This document shows positions 1 through 6,224 of a stretch of DNA of 8,643 nt, piece by piece. Each line of letters starts with the position of its first letter. The stretch's first letter is position 1. Source of the stretch: Bacteroidetes bacterium CG2_30_32_10. GTDB taxonomy: Bacteria > Bacteroidota > Bacteroidia > Bacteroidales > CG2-30-32-10. The stretch is taken from the NCBI GenBank assembly GCA_001872995.1, contig MNXO01000062.1, positions 1-8,643 on the forward strand, read 5' to 3'. The position numbers and the translations under genes were made by a program. The notes beneath the pieces are model-generated. The model was not told the origin of the DNA. It saw only the letters and a program-made list of their open reading frames with translations, and made no database searches.

Positions 1-155
1 TAATGCCGACAGACTAAAAATTGTGATTTACAAACGAAGTGAAATAAATCACCTACTTGTTAGCAAGTCGGTATAATTTGAACGCATCCTTACTATTTAT
101 TACAAAGAAAAATATTAATGTTGTTTTGCTTTGTCCGACTAAGTTTGTAATGTTA
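1..155. repeat. Palindrome-rich non-coding patch (REP/MITE-like or IS remnant)
   Basis: Several nested inverted repeats are visible. TGCCGAC (4-10) pairs with GTCGGTA (67-73) with one G-U. GTGATTTA (23-30) pairs exactly with TAAATCAC (45-52). ACTTG (55-59) pairs with CAAGT (64-68). ATTACAAA (99-106) pairs exactly with TTTGTAAT (144-151). AGTCGG (66-71) is also the complement of CCGACT (135-140). Read on the minus strand, GTAG stands directly before the GTGATTTA hairpin, which resembles the tetranucleotide-plus-hairpin layout of REP elements mobilised by RAYT transposases. No RAYT gene is in view, so the element class is a guess. The inverted repeats themselves are directly seen. Confidence 0.45.
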
Positions 156-214
156 AAAACTTATTTTTTTAATCTTTAAAAGATTTCATTATTCAATCTT
201 TATTAATTTAGCCA

Positions 215-236
215 AATGTTTGATTCTAACAATCAA
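215..236 (+). promoter_or_regulatory. Weak promoter-like box and small dyad before the aspartate kinase gene
   Basis: AATGTTTG at 215-222 differs from the Bacteroidota TAnnTTTG -7 element at its first base and lies 22 bases before the ATG. It overlaps a 6-bp dyad, TTGATT (220-225) and AATCAA (231-236), with a 5-base loop. The dyad could be an operator or a leader hairpin. No TTTG is found at the expected -33 spacing. This is weak evidence in AT-rich sequence. Confidence 0.25.
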
Positions 237-244
237 TTATAACA

Positions 245-1525
245 ATGAAAGTATTCAAATTTGGTGGTGCATCGGTCAAAGAAGCTAATGCAGTGAAGAA
301 TGTTGCCAATATTATCAATTTGTTTCCAAAAGACAATTTGCTGATTGTAGTTTCAGCGATGGGCAAAACCACCAATGCTTTAGAAAAACTAAATCGCTCT
401 ATTTACAGTAATACCAATGATATAATTGCCCACATAAGGACCATTAAAGATTATCATTATGCCATTGTTAATGAATTATTTGCAGACAAAACTCATCAAG
501 TTTTTAATGAATTAGCTGAATTATTTGAATCGTTAGCAAAGCAAACAAGTTGTTCTCCATCAGAAAACGTTGATTATTCTTATGACCAAATTGTATCTTT
601 TGGCGAGTTAATTGCTACTAAAATAATCAGCAACTATTTACAAGTTGTTGGTATTGATAATACTTGGCTAGATGTACGAGAAATTATTAAAACAAATACT
701 AATTATAGAGAAGGATTGGTTGATTGGAAATTAACCAATAATTTATCTCAAAAACAATTGCTTCCAGCATATAACTCCTATAAAGAAAGGAAAATTATAG
801 TTACTCAAGGTTTCATTGCTGGAACAACTGAAAAAACCACGACAACACTCGGCAGAGAAGGCTCCGATTATACCGCTTCCATCCTTGCATACCAATTAAA
901 TGCCGAAGAAGTTATTATTTGGAAAGATGTTCCTGGGGTGCTTAATGCCGACCCTAAGTATTTTAGCGTTACTGAGAAGTTAAATGCAATTTCTTATCGC
1001 GAAGCCATTGAATTATCATACTATGGAGCCACTATCATTCATCCGAAAACTATCAAGCCTTTACAAAATAAAAACATTCCACTCAGCGTGAAATCGTTTA
1101 TAGCCCCAGAAGATGCTGGTACATTGATAAACAACAATACCCAATCTGACAGCCTCATCCCTTCCTTTATTTTTAAAGTAAATCAATTATTGATTTCATT
1201 AATGCCAAAGGATTTTTCTTTTATTGCCGAAGATAACCTTAGTAAAATATTTGCGTGTTTTGTTAAACATCATGTAAAAATAAATCTGATGCAGAATTCC
1301 GCAATCAGTTTTTCTGTTTGCTTTGATAATATTCCTGAAAAAGCTCAAGCATTAATCACCGAATTGCAACAAACCTATAAAATTAAATACAACGAACACC
1401 TCGAATTGATTACCATCAGGCATTTTGACCAAAAGACTATTGATAGAGTTACCCAAGATAAAATCATCTTGTTAGAGCAGAAAAGCCGTTCCACTGCACA
1501 ATTAGTTGTTAAAAACAAAAACTAA
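245..1525 (+). CDS. lysC: Aspartate kinase (monofunctional)
   Basis: Phosphorylates L-aspartate with ATP, the first committed step toward lysine or diaminopimelate, threonine and methionine; cytosolic. The amino acid kinase domain covers about residues 1-290. It shows KFGGAS (5-10) at the nucleotide site, SAMGKTTN (37-44), SFGE (118-121), the substrate motif TLGREGSDYTA (201-211) and KDVPGVLNADP (227-237). Residues about 305-395 look like the C-terminal ACT regulatory region, so allosteric feedback is expected, although the effector cannot be read from the sequence. At 426 residues it is a normal length for a monofunctional enzyme, and no homoserine dehydrogenase domain follows. The ATG at 245 places KFGGAS where the family has it. 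The gene stands alone: the next gene is convergent, and no terminator hairpin is evident after the stop. The choice of lysC over other aspartokinase names is by convention. Confidence 0.93.
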   Translation: MKVFKFGGASVKEANAVKNVANIINLFPKDNLLIVVSAMGKTTNALEKLNRSIYSNTNDIIAHIRTIKDYHYAIVNELFADKTHQVFNELAELFESLAKQTSCSPSENVDYSYDQIVSFGELIATKIISNYLQVVGIDNTWLDVREIIKTNTNYREGLVDWKLTNNLSQKQLLPAYNSYKERKIIVTQGFIAGTTEKTTTTLGREGSDYTASILAYQLNAEEVIIWKDVPGVLNADPKYFSVTEKLNAISYREAIELSYYGATIIHPKTIKPLQNKNIPLSVKSFIAPEDAGTLINNNTQSDSLIPSFIFKVNQLLISLMPKDFSFIAEDNLSKIFACFVKHHVKINLMQNSAISFSVCFDNIPEKAQALITELQQTYKIKYNEHLELITIRHFDQKTIDRVTQDKIILLEQKSRSTAQLVVKNKN

Positions 1526-1588
1526 TACGTAAAATTTGGTAAGTCTCTTTTAATTAGCACATTATTAAATTCTTTACTCATCTGTCAA

Positions 1589-1620
1589 CCCGTATACTTG
1601 TTTACCCGTTTACTCTTTTC
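1589..1620. repeat. Imperfect octamer tandem repeat, CCCGTTTA-like
   Basis: Four adjoining 8-base units fill most of the spacer between two convergent genes: CCCGTATA (1589-1596), CTTGTTTA (1597-1604), CCCGTTTA (1605-1612) and CTCTTTTC (1613-1620). The first three match the pattern CYYGTWTA; the last is degenerate. The tract has no stem-loop potential, so it is not an ordinary terminator. Its role is unknown. Confidence 0.5.
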
Positions 1621-1628
1621 AAATTATC

Positions 1629-2342
1629 TCATCTTAAACTCCTATAATATTCGCATATATTCTTGGCTCTTTCACTATAATTATCGCCAAAATCCTTGTT
1701 GTCAGGAGTTATTCTATGAAGTATATTTATTTGGATTTTTCCTGCATATCTATAAAAGCTGTGTTTATTAACAAACGCTCCTTCTGCTTTTATCAACAGT
1801 GGCAAAATATCCATATTCAACTTTTCGGCAAGCATAAAAGCACTTTTGTGAAACCGTTGAATTTTATGAGGAGACCTTTTGCTTTCAGGGAAAACAAGAA
1901 TTGAGTATCCTTGTTGTTGCATGTGTTTTAAATGTTGAAGAGAATTTTCAACATTATCAGCTAATTCGATAATGGGAGCATATTTTTTTAGAAGCCAATA
2001 AAATCTTGAGTGCATTAAATTGGCGTTTGTTACAATAATCAATTTTGGTGCGAGGCTTAAAATTATAGAAATATCAACTAATGAGACGTGATTGCTAATA
2101 ATAACAGATGGAATTTTAAATTTTTCATTGGTTTCATTATATTTTTTAATGTGCAAATTAAAGTTAATTGTGTTTACAAAGCGAGCAAACCACATTAATA
2201 CAAGAGATCTAAAGCCTTGAATAGATTTATTGTTTAATAGAAAAATAAAAAGTGTTAAAACAGTCAATAATTGGCTAACCAAGCTAAACAGGAGCAAAGA
2301 AAATAGATACCTGATATATATCAAGAAGAGTTTGAATTTCAA
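1629..2342 (-). CDS. plsC: Lysophospholipid acyltransferase (PlsC/LPLAT family)
   Basis: Probable membrane-bound O-acyltransferase. PlsC enzymes move an acyl chain onto lysophosphatidic acid to make phosphatidic acid, but the substrate here is unproven. The N-terminus (about 10-37) is a hydrophobic membrane segment. The catalytic HX4D motif is NHVSLVD (84-90, His85 and Asp90). The glycerol-phosphate-binding block is FPESKRS (151-157), where the usual EGTRS-type glycine is serine. FHKSAFMLAEK (164-174) and DILPLLI (178-184) match the following conserved region. It resembles the acyltransferase module that in many Bacteroidota sits beside or inside MMPL-type aryl-polyene/flexirubin proteins (recollection, not a search), though no such cluster is seen here. 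At 237 residues it is complete. The start is TTG, because no ATG lies between the in-frame stop at 2352-2354 and the membrane segment. Confidence 0.85.
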   Translation of the reverse strand: MKFKLFLIYIRYLFSLLLFSLVSQLLTVLTLFIFLLNNKSIQGFRSLVLMWFARFVNTINFNLHIKKYNETNEKFKIPSVIISNHVSLVDISIILSLAPKLIIVTNANLMHSRFYWLLKKYAPIIELADNVENSLQHLKHMQQQGYSILVFPESKRSPHKIQRFHKSAFMLAEKLNMDILPLLIKAEGAFVNKHSFYRYAGKIQINILHRITPDNKDFGDNYSERAKNICEYYRSLR

Positions 2343-2397
2343 TTTTAAAGCTTATTTATTTAATGTTAAAATTAGCGAATAAAATTAAGTCATCTCA

Positions 2398-2422
2398 CAA
2401 AATTATCGCTGCTACAAAACTA
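2398..2422 (-). promoter_or_regulatory. Candidate promoter boxes upstream of the acyltransferase gene
   Basis: On the minus strand two exact matches to TAnnTTTG occur: TAGTTTTG (2415-2422) and TAATTTTG (2398-2405), 56 to 80 bases before the TTG start. No TTTG lies at the expected -33 distance from either. The 192-bp gap to ychF supports an independent promoter. Chance matches in AT-rich DNA cannot be excluded. Confidence 0.35.
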
Positions 2423-2505
2423 ATAAAATTAATGATTTTGAAGTTATACACTTAATGGGATATGGGAGAGCTCTATTTTTTTTCTTATAAATGCTGCATT
2501 AATTA

Positions 2506-2525
2506 CTTGAATTTAGGTTTTCAAG
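2506..2525 (-). terminator. Weak hairpin downstream of ychF
   Basis: CTTGAA (2506-2511) and TTCAAG (2520-2525) form a 6-bp stem with an 8-base loop, beginning 10 bases past the ychF stop. There is no T-tract in the direction of transcription, so it is a poor intrinsic terminator. It is the only stem-loop noticed in this spacer. Confidence 0.25.
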
Positions 2526-2534
2526 AAAAGGGGA

Positions 2535-3632
2535 TTATACATTAAACCTAATATGGAGAATATCTCCATCATCAACAATGTAATTTTTGCCTTCAACATA
2601 AAACTTTCCAGCCTCCTTACAAGCATGTTCAGAGCCAAGTGCGATAAAATCATTATATTTCATTACTTCGGCACGTATAAAGCCTCTTTCCAAATCACTA
2701 TGTATAACACCAGAAGCTTGTGGAGCAGTCATTCCTGCGGCAATAGTCCATGCTTTAATCTCTTTAGGTCCAACGGTGAAGAAAGTACGCAATTTTAATA
2801 AAGAATAAGCTGCTCGTATAAGCTTGTTCACGCCGGGTTCTTTCAATCCAACATCTTCCAAAAAAACAAGGCGGTCTTCTATGCTTTCCAATTCTGCGAT
2901 ATCTGCTTCCATAGCGCCAGCAATAATAATCACTTCAGCGTCATCTTCTTTCATTGATGCTTTAAAAGCATCTACATATTTGTTTCCTTTAACAGCAGAA
3001 TTTTCATCCACATTACAAACATATAAGGTGGGCTTTAGCGTTAATAGGTAAATATCTTCAATAAATTTTTTATCATCTTCGTCAACTGGAGCTGTGCGAG
3101 CAGATTGAAAAGATTCTAAGTGATCTTTATAAACCTTCAACACTTCAACTCCCCTAACAGCCTCTTTGTCACCAGACCTCAATAGTTTTTCATACTTTTG
3201 TAGTTTCTTTTCAACAGATTCTAAGTCTTTTATTTGTAATTCAAGATCTAGAATTTCGCGGTCTCTAACTGGATTAATGGAACCTTCAATATGAGGAAGA
3301 TTTACATCATCAAAACAACGAAGTACATGAATAATTGCATCGGTTTGTCTTATATCGGCAAGAAATTTGTTTCCCACTCCTTCTCCTTGACTTGCCCCTT
3401 TTGCCAAACCAGGAATATCAACTAATTCAACGGTAGTAGGAACCAACTTTTCCGTTTTCTGAAACTTCTCTAATACCTGTAAGCGTGCATCAGGCACATA
3501 AGCCATCCCTATGTTTGATTTGTTACTACTGAAAGCGAAATTTGTTGCTTGGGCTTTGGTATTGGAAATACAATTGAATATGGTAGTTTTACCTACATTC
3601 GTTAAACCTACGATACCACATTTTAATGACAT
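2535..3632 (-). CDS. ychF: YchF/OLA1-family P-loop ATPase
   Basis: Cytosolic Obg-related P-loop NTPase that in studied species binds ATP and associates with ribosomes in translation or stress responses. Visible motifs are the Walker A GLTNVGKT (9-16), DIPG (72-75) as G3, and NVDE (207-210) as the NxxE form of G4, which marks ATP rather than GTP preference. His114 in LPHIEG sits where the catalytic histidine of this family lies. Residues about 125-200 form the helical insert, and about 281-364 is the TGS domain ending in IRFNV. The 365-residue length is normal. The switch region NFAFSSNKSN (31-40) departs from the usual FPFCTIEPN consensus, and Walker A has T-T in place of the common P and S; a Bacteroidota subfamily may share these changes. 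The ATG at 3630-3632 starts one residue before the typical LKCGIVGL strand. Divergent from fabI. Confidence 0.95.
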   Translation of the reverse strand: MSLKCGIVGLTNVGKTTIFNCISNTKAQATNFAFSSNKSNIGMAYVPDARLQVLEKFQKTEKLVPTTVELVDIPGLAKGASQGEGVGNKFLADIRQTDAIIHVLRCFDDVNLPHIEGSINPVRDREILDLELQIKDLESVEKKLQKYEKLLRSGDKEAVRGVEVLKVYKDHLESFQSARTAPVDEDDKKFIEDIYLLTLKPTLYVCNVDENSAVKGNKYVDAFKASMKEDDAEVIIIAGAMEADIAELESIEDRLVFLEDVGLKEPGVNKLIRAAYSLLKLRTFFTVGPKEIKAWTIAAGMTAPQASGVIHSDLERGFIRAEVMKYNDFIALGSEHACKEAGKFYVEGKNYIVDDGDILHIRFNV

Positions 3633-3655
3633 AAGAATTCTTTTAAATGAGTTCG

Positions 3656-3663
3656 CAAACCTA
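3656..3663 (-). promoter_or_regulatory. Candidate -7 promoter box for ychF
   Basis: TAGGTTTG on the minus strand matches the Bacteroidota TAnnTTTG element exactly and lies 23 bases upstream of the ychF ATG, implying a very short leader. No -33 TTTG was found at 19-21 bases. Position and match support it; function is inferred. Confidence 0.5.
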
Positions 3664-3686
3664 CTTAAAATTTAGAAATTTTTTAT

Positions 3687-3694
3687 TATTTTTG
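3687..3694 (+). promoter_or_regulatory. Candidate -7 promoter box for fabI
   Basis: TATTTTTG matches TAnnTTTG exactly and lies 22 bases upstream of the fabI ATG. It faces away from the ychF box at 3656-3663, so the two candidate promoters sit back to back, 23 bases apart, in one 84-bp spacer. The surrounding sequence is very T-rich, which raises the chance of a fortuitous match. Confidence 0.5.
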
Positions 3695-3716
3695 TCATAA
3701 ATAAAATTAACCAACT

Positions 3717-4547
3717 ATGAATTACAATTTATTAAAAGGCAAAAGAGGTATTATTTTCGGGGCTTTAGATGAAAATTCTATCGCATGGAAAGTCGCAGAA
3801 CGTGCTTTTGAAGAAGGGGCCATATTTACACTTACCAATACCCCTATTGCATTACGCAAAGGCGATATATACCAATTAGCAGAAAAATGCAATAGCACCG
3901 TAATTGCTGCCGATGTTACCGATCTTACTGATCTTGAAAATCTTTATCAGGAATCAATGAACATTTTAGGCGGAAAATTTGATTTTATGCTTCATTCTGT
4001 GGGCATGTCGCCTAATGTTCGCAAAGGACTTCCCTACGATGAACTAAATTACGAATACTTAAATAAAACTCTTGATATTTCTGCAATTTCTTTTCATAAA
4101 ATATTACAAACTGCAAAAAAATTAGACGTTTTAAACGAATGGTCTTCTGTAATAGCACTTTCATATATAGCAGCTCAACGAACACTCGCATCTTATCACG
4201 ATATGGCTGAAGCTAAAGCAATGCTCGAATCTATTGCTCGAAGTTTTGGTTATCATTACGGGATTGCTAAAAAAGTGAGAATTAATACTATTTCGCAATC
4301 TCCTACAAAAACCACTGCAGGTGCTGGTATTGAAGGCTTCAATTCATTTTACTCATATTCTGATTGTATGTCGCCACTGGGCAATGCAAGTGCTGCTGAT
4401 TGTGCCAATTATTGCGTTGTTCTTTTTTCGGATATGACCCGAATGGTAACCATGCAAAATCTATATCACGACGGAGGGTTCTCATCTATGGGTATCAGCG
4501 AGAAATTGATGAGCAATTGTTTTACTTGTAAAGGCGATTGTAAATAA
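3717..4547 (+). CDS. fabI: Enoyl-[acyl-carrier-protein] reductase, NADH type
   Basis: Catalyses the final reduction in each round of type II fatty acid elongation, turning trans-2-enoyl-ACP into acyl-ACP with NAD(P)H; cytosolic. It is a short-chain dehydrogenase fold. The N-terminal FGALDENSIAW (14-24) is the FabI version of the dinucleotide-binding loop. HSVGMSPN (93-100) follows, then the catalytic set Tyr150, Tyr160 and Lys167, with Tyr160 and Lys167 in the Y-x6-K spacing. RINTISQSPTKTTAG (188-202) and the late HDGGFSSMG (251-259) match the cofactor and substrate-loop region. The 276-residue length is slightly long because of a tail, about 266-276, holding Cys268, Cys271 and Cys275, which is not part of the core fold. 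The ATG at 3717 fits the family start NYNLLKGKRG. Monocistronic, with a hairpin starting 2 bases after the stop. Confidence 0.95.
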   Translation: MNYNLLKGKRGIIFGALDENSIAWKVAERAFEEGAIFTLTNTPIALRKGDIYQLAEKCNSTVIAADVTDLTDLENLYQESMNILGGKFDFMLHSVGMSPNVRKGLPYDELNYEYLNKTLDISAISFHKILQTAKKLDVLNEWSSVIALSYIAAQRTLASYHDMAEAKAMLESIARSFGYHYGIAKKVRINTISQSPTKTTAGAGIEGFNSFYSYSDCMSPLGNASAADCANYCVVLFSDMTRMVTMQNLYHDGGFSSMGISEKLMSNCFTCKGDCK

Positions 4548-4549
4548 AA

Positions 4550-4578
4550 AAGCCAGATTATATTAAATAATCTGGCTT
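4550..4578 (-). terminator. Strong hairpin terminator between fabI and arcC
   Basis: A perfect 12-bp stem, AAGCCAGATTAT (4550-4561) and ATAATCTGGCTT (4567-4578), encloses a 5-base loop. On the minus strand it is followed by a run of Ts (complement of 4545-4549 and beyond), giving a textbook intrinsic terminator for arcC 23 bases past its stop. On the plus strand the stem begins 2 bases after the fabI stop but lacks a T-tract, so it would serve fabI less well, perhaps as a 3'-end stabiliser. Confidence 0.9.
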
Positions 4579-4601
4579 AATATGTTTATACTATAGAGAA
4601 C

Positions 4602-5546
4602 TTATCCATTCACGATAATTGTACCGCAATCTTTATTTTGCAATTGACTAGCTTCAGTGATAATAGTTTCTTTGCCACCATTTTCAACAAATTGAATTGC
4701 TGCACGCACTTTTGGTGCCATACTGCCTTCTGCAAACTGACCTTCTGCTAAATATTTTTTTGCATCACTTACCGTTATTCTATCTAATTTCAATTCATTG
4801 GGTTTGTTAAAATTAACACATACTTTAGAAATATCAGTAAGAATATAAAATTCATCCGCTTTAATAAGAGTTGCAAGCAAAGCCGAAGCTAAATCTTTAT
4901 CAATTACAGCATCTATTCCTTGAAGTTTATTTGGTTTAATATAAAAAACAGGAATACCACCACCGCCAACGGCAATAACAATTTGACCTTCACGAGCCAA
5001 ACGTTCGATAGAGTTTTTATTTCCTATTGACATTGGTTTTGGAGAAGCTACTACTTTTCTCCAACCTCTTCCTTTTGAATCTTCTGCAAATACAGCACCA
5101 GTTTCTTTGGCTAATGCTTCCGATTCTTCTTTAGAATAATATGGACCTATAGGTTTAGTGGGTTTTTGGAAAGCTGGGTCGGCTTTATCTACCAATACTT
5201 CGGTAACAATGGTGATTACATCACGTTCCATTCCTCTTTCTTCCAAAATATTTCGCAATTGTTGTTCTATCATATATCCTATTAATCCTTGCGAATAAGC
5301 TCCGCAAATATCTAATGGCATTTCTGGAACACCATACATCTTAAAACCCGCTTGATTTTGAATTAAAATATTTCCAACTTGTGGACCATTGCCGTGGGTT
5401 ATAACAATGTTGTAATCGTTCTTTATAAGTTCTACAAGATTTAAACAAGTGTTATAAACATTCTCTTCTTGTTCATCAATAGTGCCTTTTTGTCCGGCAC
5501 GTATTAATGCATTGCCCCCAAAGGCAACAACAGCTAATTTTTTCAT
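4602..5546 (-). CDS. arcC: Carbamate kinase
   Basis: Interconverts carbamoyl phosphate plus ADP with carbamate plus ATP. In fermentative arginine or citrulline breakdown it yields ATP; cytosolic, usually dimeric. This amino acid kinase fold shows GGNAL (10-14), HGNGPQVG (51-58), the glycine-rich GGGGIPV (194-200), IDKD (215-218), TD (237-238) and GSMAPKV (274-280) with the phosphate-contacting Lys279. The 314-residue length is full for the family. The ATG at 5544-5546 directly precedes the first strand, KKLAVVAFGGNAL. No arginine deiminase, ornithine carbamoyltransferase or antiporter gene adjoins it: it is flanked by convergent fabI and a non-coding stretch, so its pathway partners must lie elsewhere. 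The motifs distinguish it from acetylglutamate or aspartate kinases. Confidence 0.94.
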   Translation of the reverse strand: MKKLAVVAFGGNALIRAGQKGTIDEQEENVYNTCLNLVELIKNDYNIVITHGNGPQVGNILIQNQAGFKMYGVPEMPLDICGAYSQGLIGYMIEQQLRNILEERGMERDVITIVTEVLVDKADPAFQKPTKPIGPYYSKEESEALAKETGAVFAEDSKGRGWRKVVASPKPMSIGNKNSIERLAREGQIVIAVGGGGIPVFYIKPNKLQGIDAVIDKDLASALLATLIKADEFYILTDISKVCVNFNKPNELKLDRITVSDAKKYLAEGQFAEGSMAPKVRAAIQFVENGGKETIITEASQLQNKDCGTIIVNG

Positions 5547-5854
5547 AAACCTCTACTTTATAATTTTTACAAAACTACTAAAATTTAATAAAACAATCAT
5601 TGGCGTCCATTAAAAAATTGAAAAAATTAAAGGAACATGGTCTTATTAGATTTGTAAGCATGTTGCTCAATACGCCTGTCTGGTGGATAGGGGTTTATAT
5701 TGTAAGTTAGTTTTCTCCTTATTCTCTGAAACCCAAATATTTCAAGTGTTTCTATTCCATTTATTTTTCGATCAGTGGTATTATACCATTTGTATTTTAG
5801 TTATCTTTACAAAAAAAACTGCCATTGCAGTTCTCGTGTTTCCAAACAAATGTT
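5547..5854. other. 308-bp stretch without a convincing gene
   Basis: This divergent spacer between arcC and dgkA holds the arcC promoter-like box at its left end. It also holds a plus-strand 36-codon reading frame (TTG at 5600 to TAG at 5708-5710; internal ATG at 5660). That frame would give a lysine-rich start followed by a hydrophobic end with NTPVWWIGVYIV. The same frame, interrupted by stops at 5708 and 5798, is the dgkA frame, so a decayed upstream extension or neighbour is possible. I recognise no family. TATCTTTA (5802-5809), one base off TAnnTTTG, may be the dgkA promoter box. Confidence 0.4.
5570..5577 (-). promoter_or_regulatory. Candidate -7 promoter box for arcC
   Basis: TAGTTTTG on the minus strand matches TAnnTTTG exactly and lies 23 bases upstream of the arcC ATG, the same offset as the ychF and fabI boxes. 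An ATTG (minus strand, 5594-5597) lies 16 bases further upstream, too close for a standard -33 element. Confidence 0.5.
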
Positions 5855-6217
5855 ATGATGCGAAAAAGAATTCTTAGTTTCAAATATGCTTTCAAAGGAA
5901 TCTGGATAGTTGCCACATCGGAAATCAATTTCCAGATACACCTTATTGCTGTGGTTGTTGCATTGTTGCTTGGTATATATCTTCAAATTGAAATTGGAGA
6001 ATGGTTAGTTATTTTGTTATGCTTTGCAATCGTATTGGCAGCCGAGGCATTCAATAGTGCCATTGAAAAACTGGTAGATTTTGTATCTCCCAACATTCAT
6101 CCACAGGCTGGCAAAATAAAAGATATTGCAGCAGGTGGAGTTCTCATTACTGCTATTATTGCTGCAATAATTGGAGCTATCATTTTTATTCCTAAAATAT
6201 GGTTACAATTCAATTAA
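5855..6217 (+). CDS. dgkA: DgkA-family membrane lipid kinase (diacylglycerol or undecaprenol kinase)
   Basis: Small integral membrane kinase that phosphorylates diacylglycerol, or undecaprenol in the related Gram-positive branch, using ATP at the cytoplasmic face. From the ATG at 5855 it is 120 residues. An amphipathic N-terminal helix contains the conserved SEINFQIH (22-29). Three membrane helices lie at about 29-46, 49-66 and 94-112. The signature AAEAFNSAIEKLVD (62-75) has Glu64, Asn67, Glu71 and Asp75, and is followed by HPQAGKIKDIAAGG (82-95). The AAEAFNSAIEKLVD and HPxAGKxKD wording is closer to the undecaprenol-kinase-like branch than to E. coli DgkA, so the substrate is open. A longer frame from a TTG at 5825 adds residues with no family counterpart, so I chose the tandem ATGs at 5855/5858. 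It converges on a membrane phosphatase gene with a 7-base gap. Confidence 0.9.
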   Translation: MMRKRILSFKYAFKGIWIVATSEINFQIHLIAVVVALLLGIYLQIEIGEWLVILLCFAIVLAAEAFNSAIEKLVDFVSPNIHPQAGKIKDIAAGGVLITAIIAAIIGAIIFIPKIWLQFN

Positions 6218-6224
6218 AATATTT

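Noticed and set aside
4..73. tRNA-like cloverleaf suggested by a 7-bp outer stem and two inner stems
   Set aside because: No conserved T-loop sequence, the last arm has a 4-base loop, the middle stem is 8 bp with a 14-base loop, and there is no D-arm.
2..76. Open frame at the left edge that could be the end of a partial gene
   Set aside because: Only 24 codons with no recognisable family, and it lies wholly within the nested palindrome, which better explains the sequence.
1716..1904. 62-codon plus-strand frame inside the acyltransferase gene
   Set aside because: Antisense shadow of the acyltransferase coding sequence, which carries clear motifs.
2466..2490. AGAGCTCT followed by a T-run, resembling a plus-strand terminator
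   Set aside because: The palindrome has no loop, and no plus-strand gene lies upstream for it to serve.
5784..5792. TACCATTTG as a promoter box for dgkA
   Set aside because: The spacing between TA and TTTG is three bases, not two, and no -33 element is present.
5683..5877. 64-codon plus-strand frame before dgkA
   Set aside because: GTG start, Phe-rich composition typical of AT-rich spacer, and it overlaps the dgkA start in another frame; no family resemblance.
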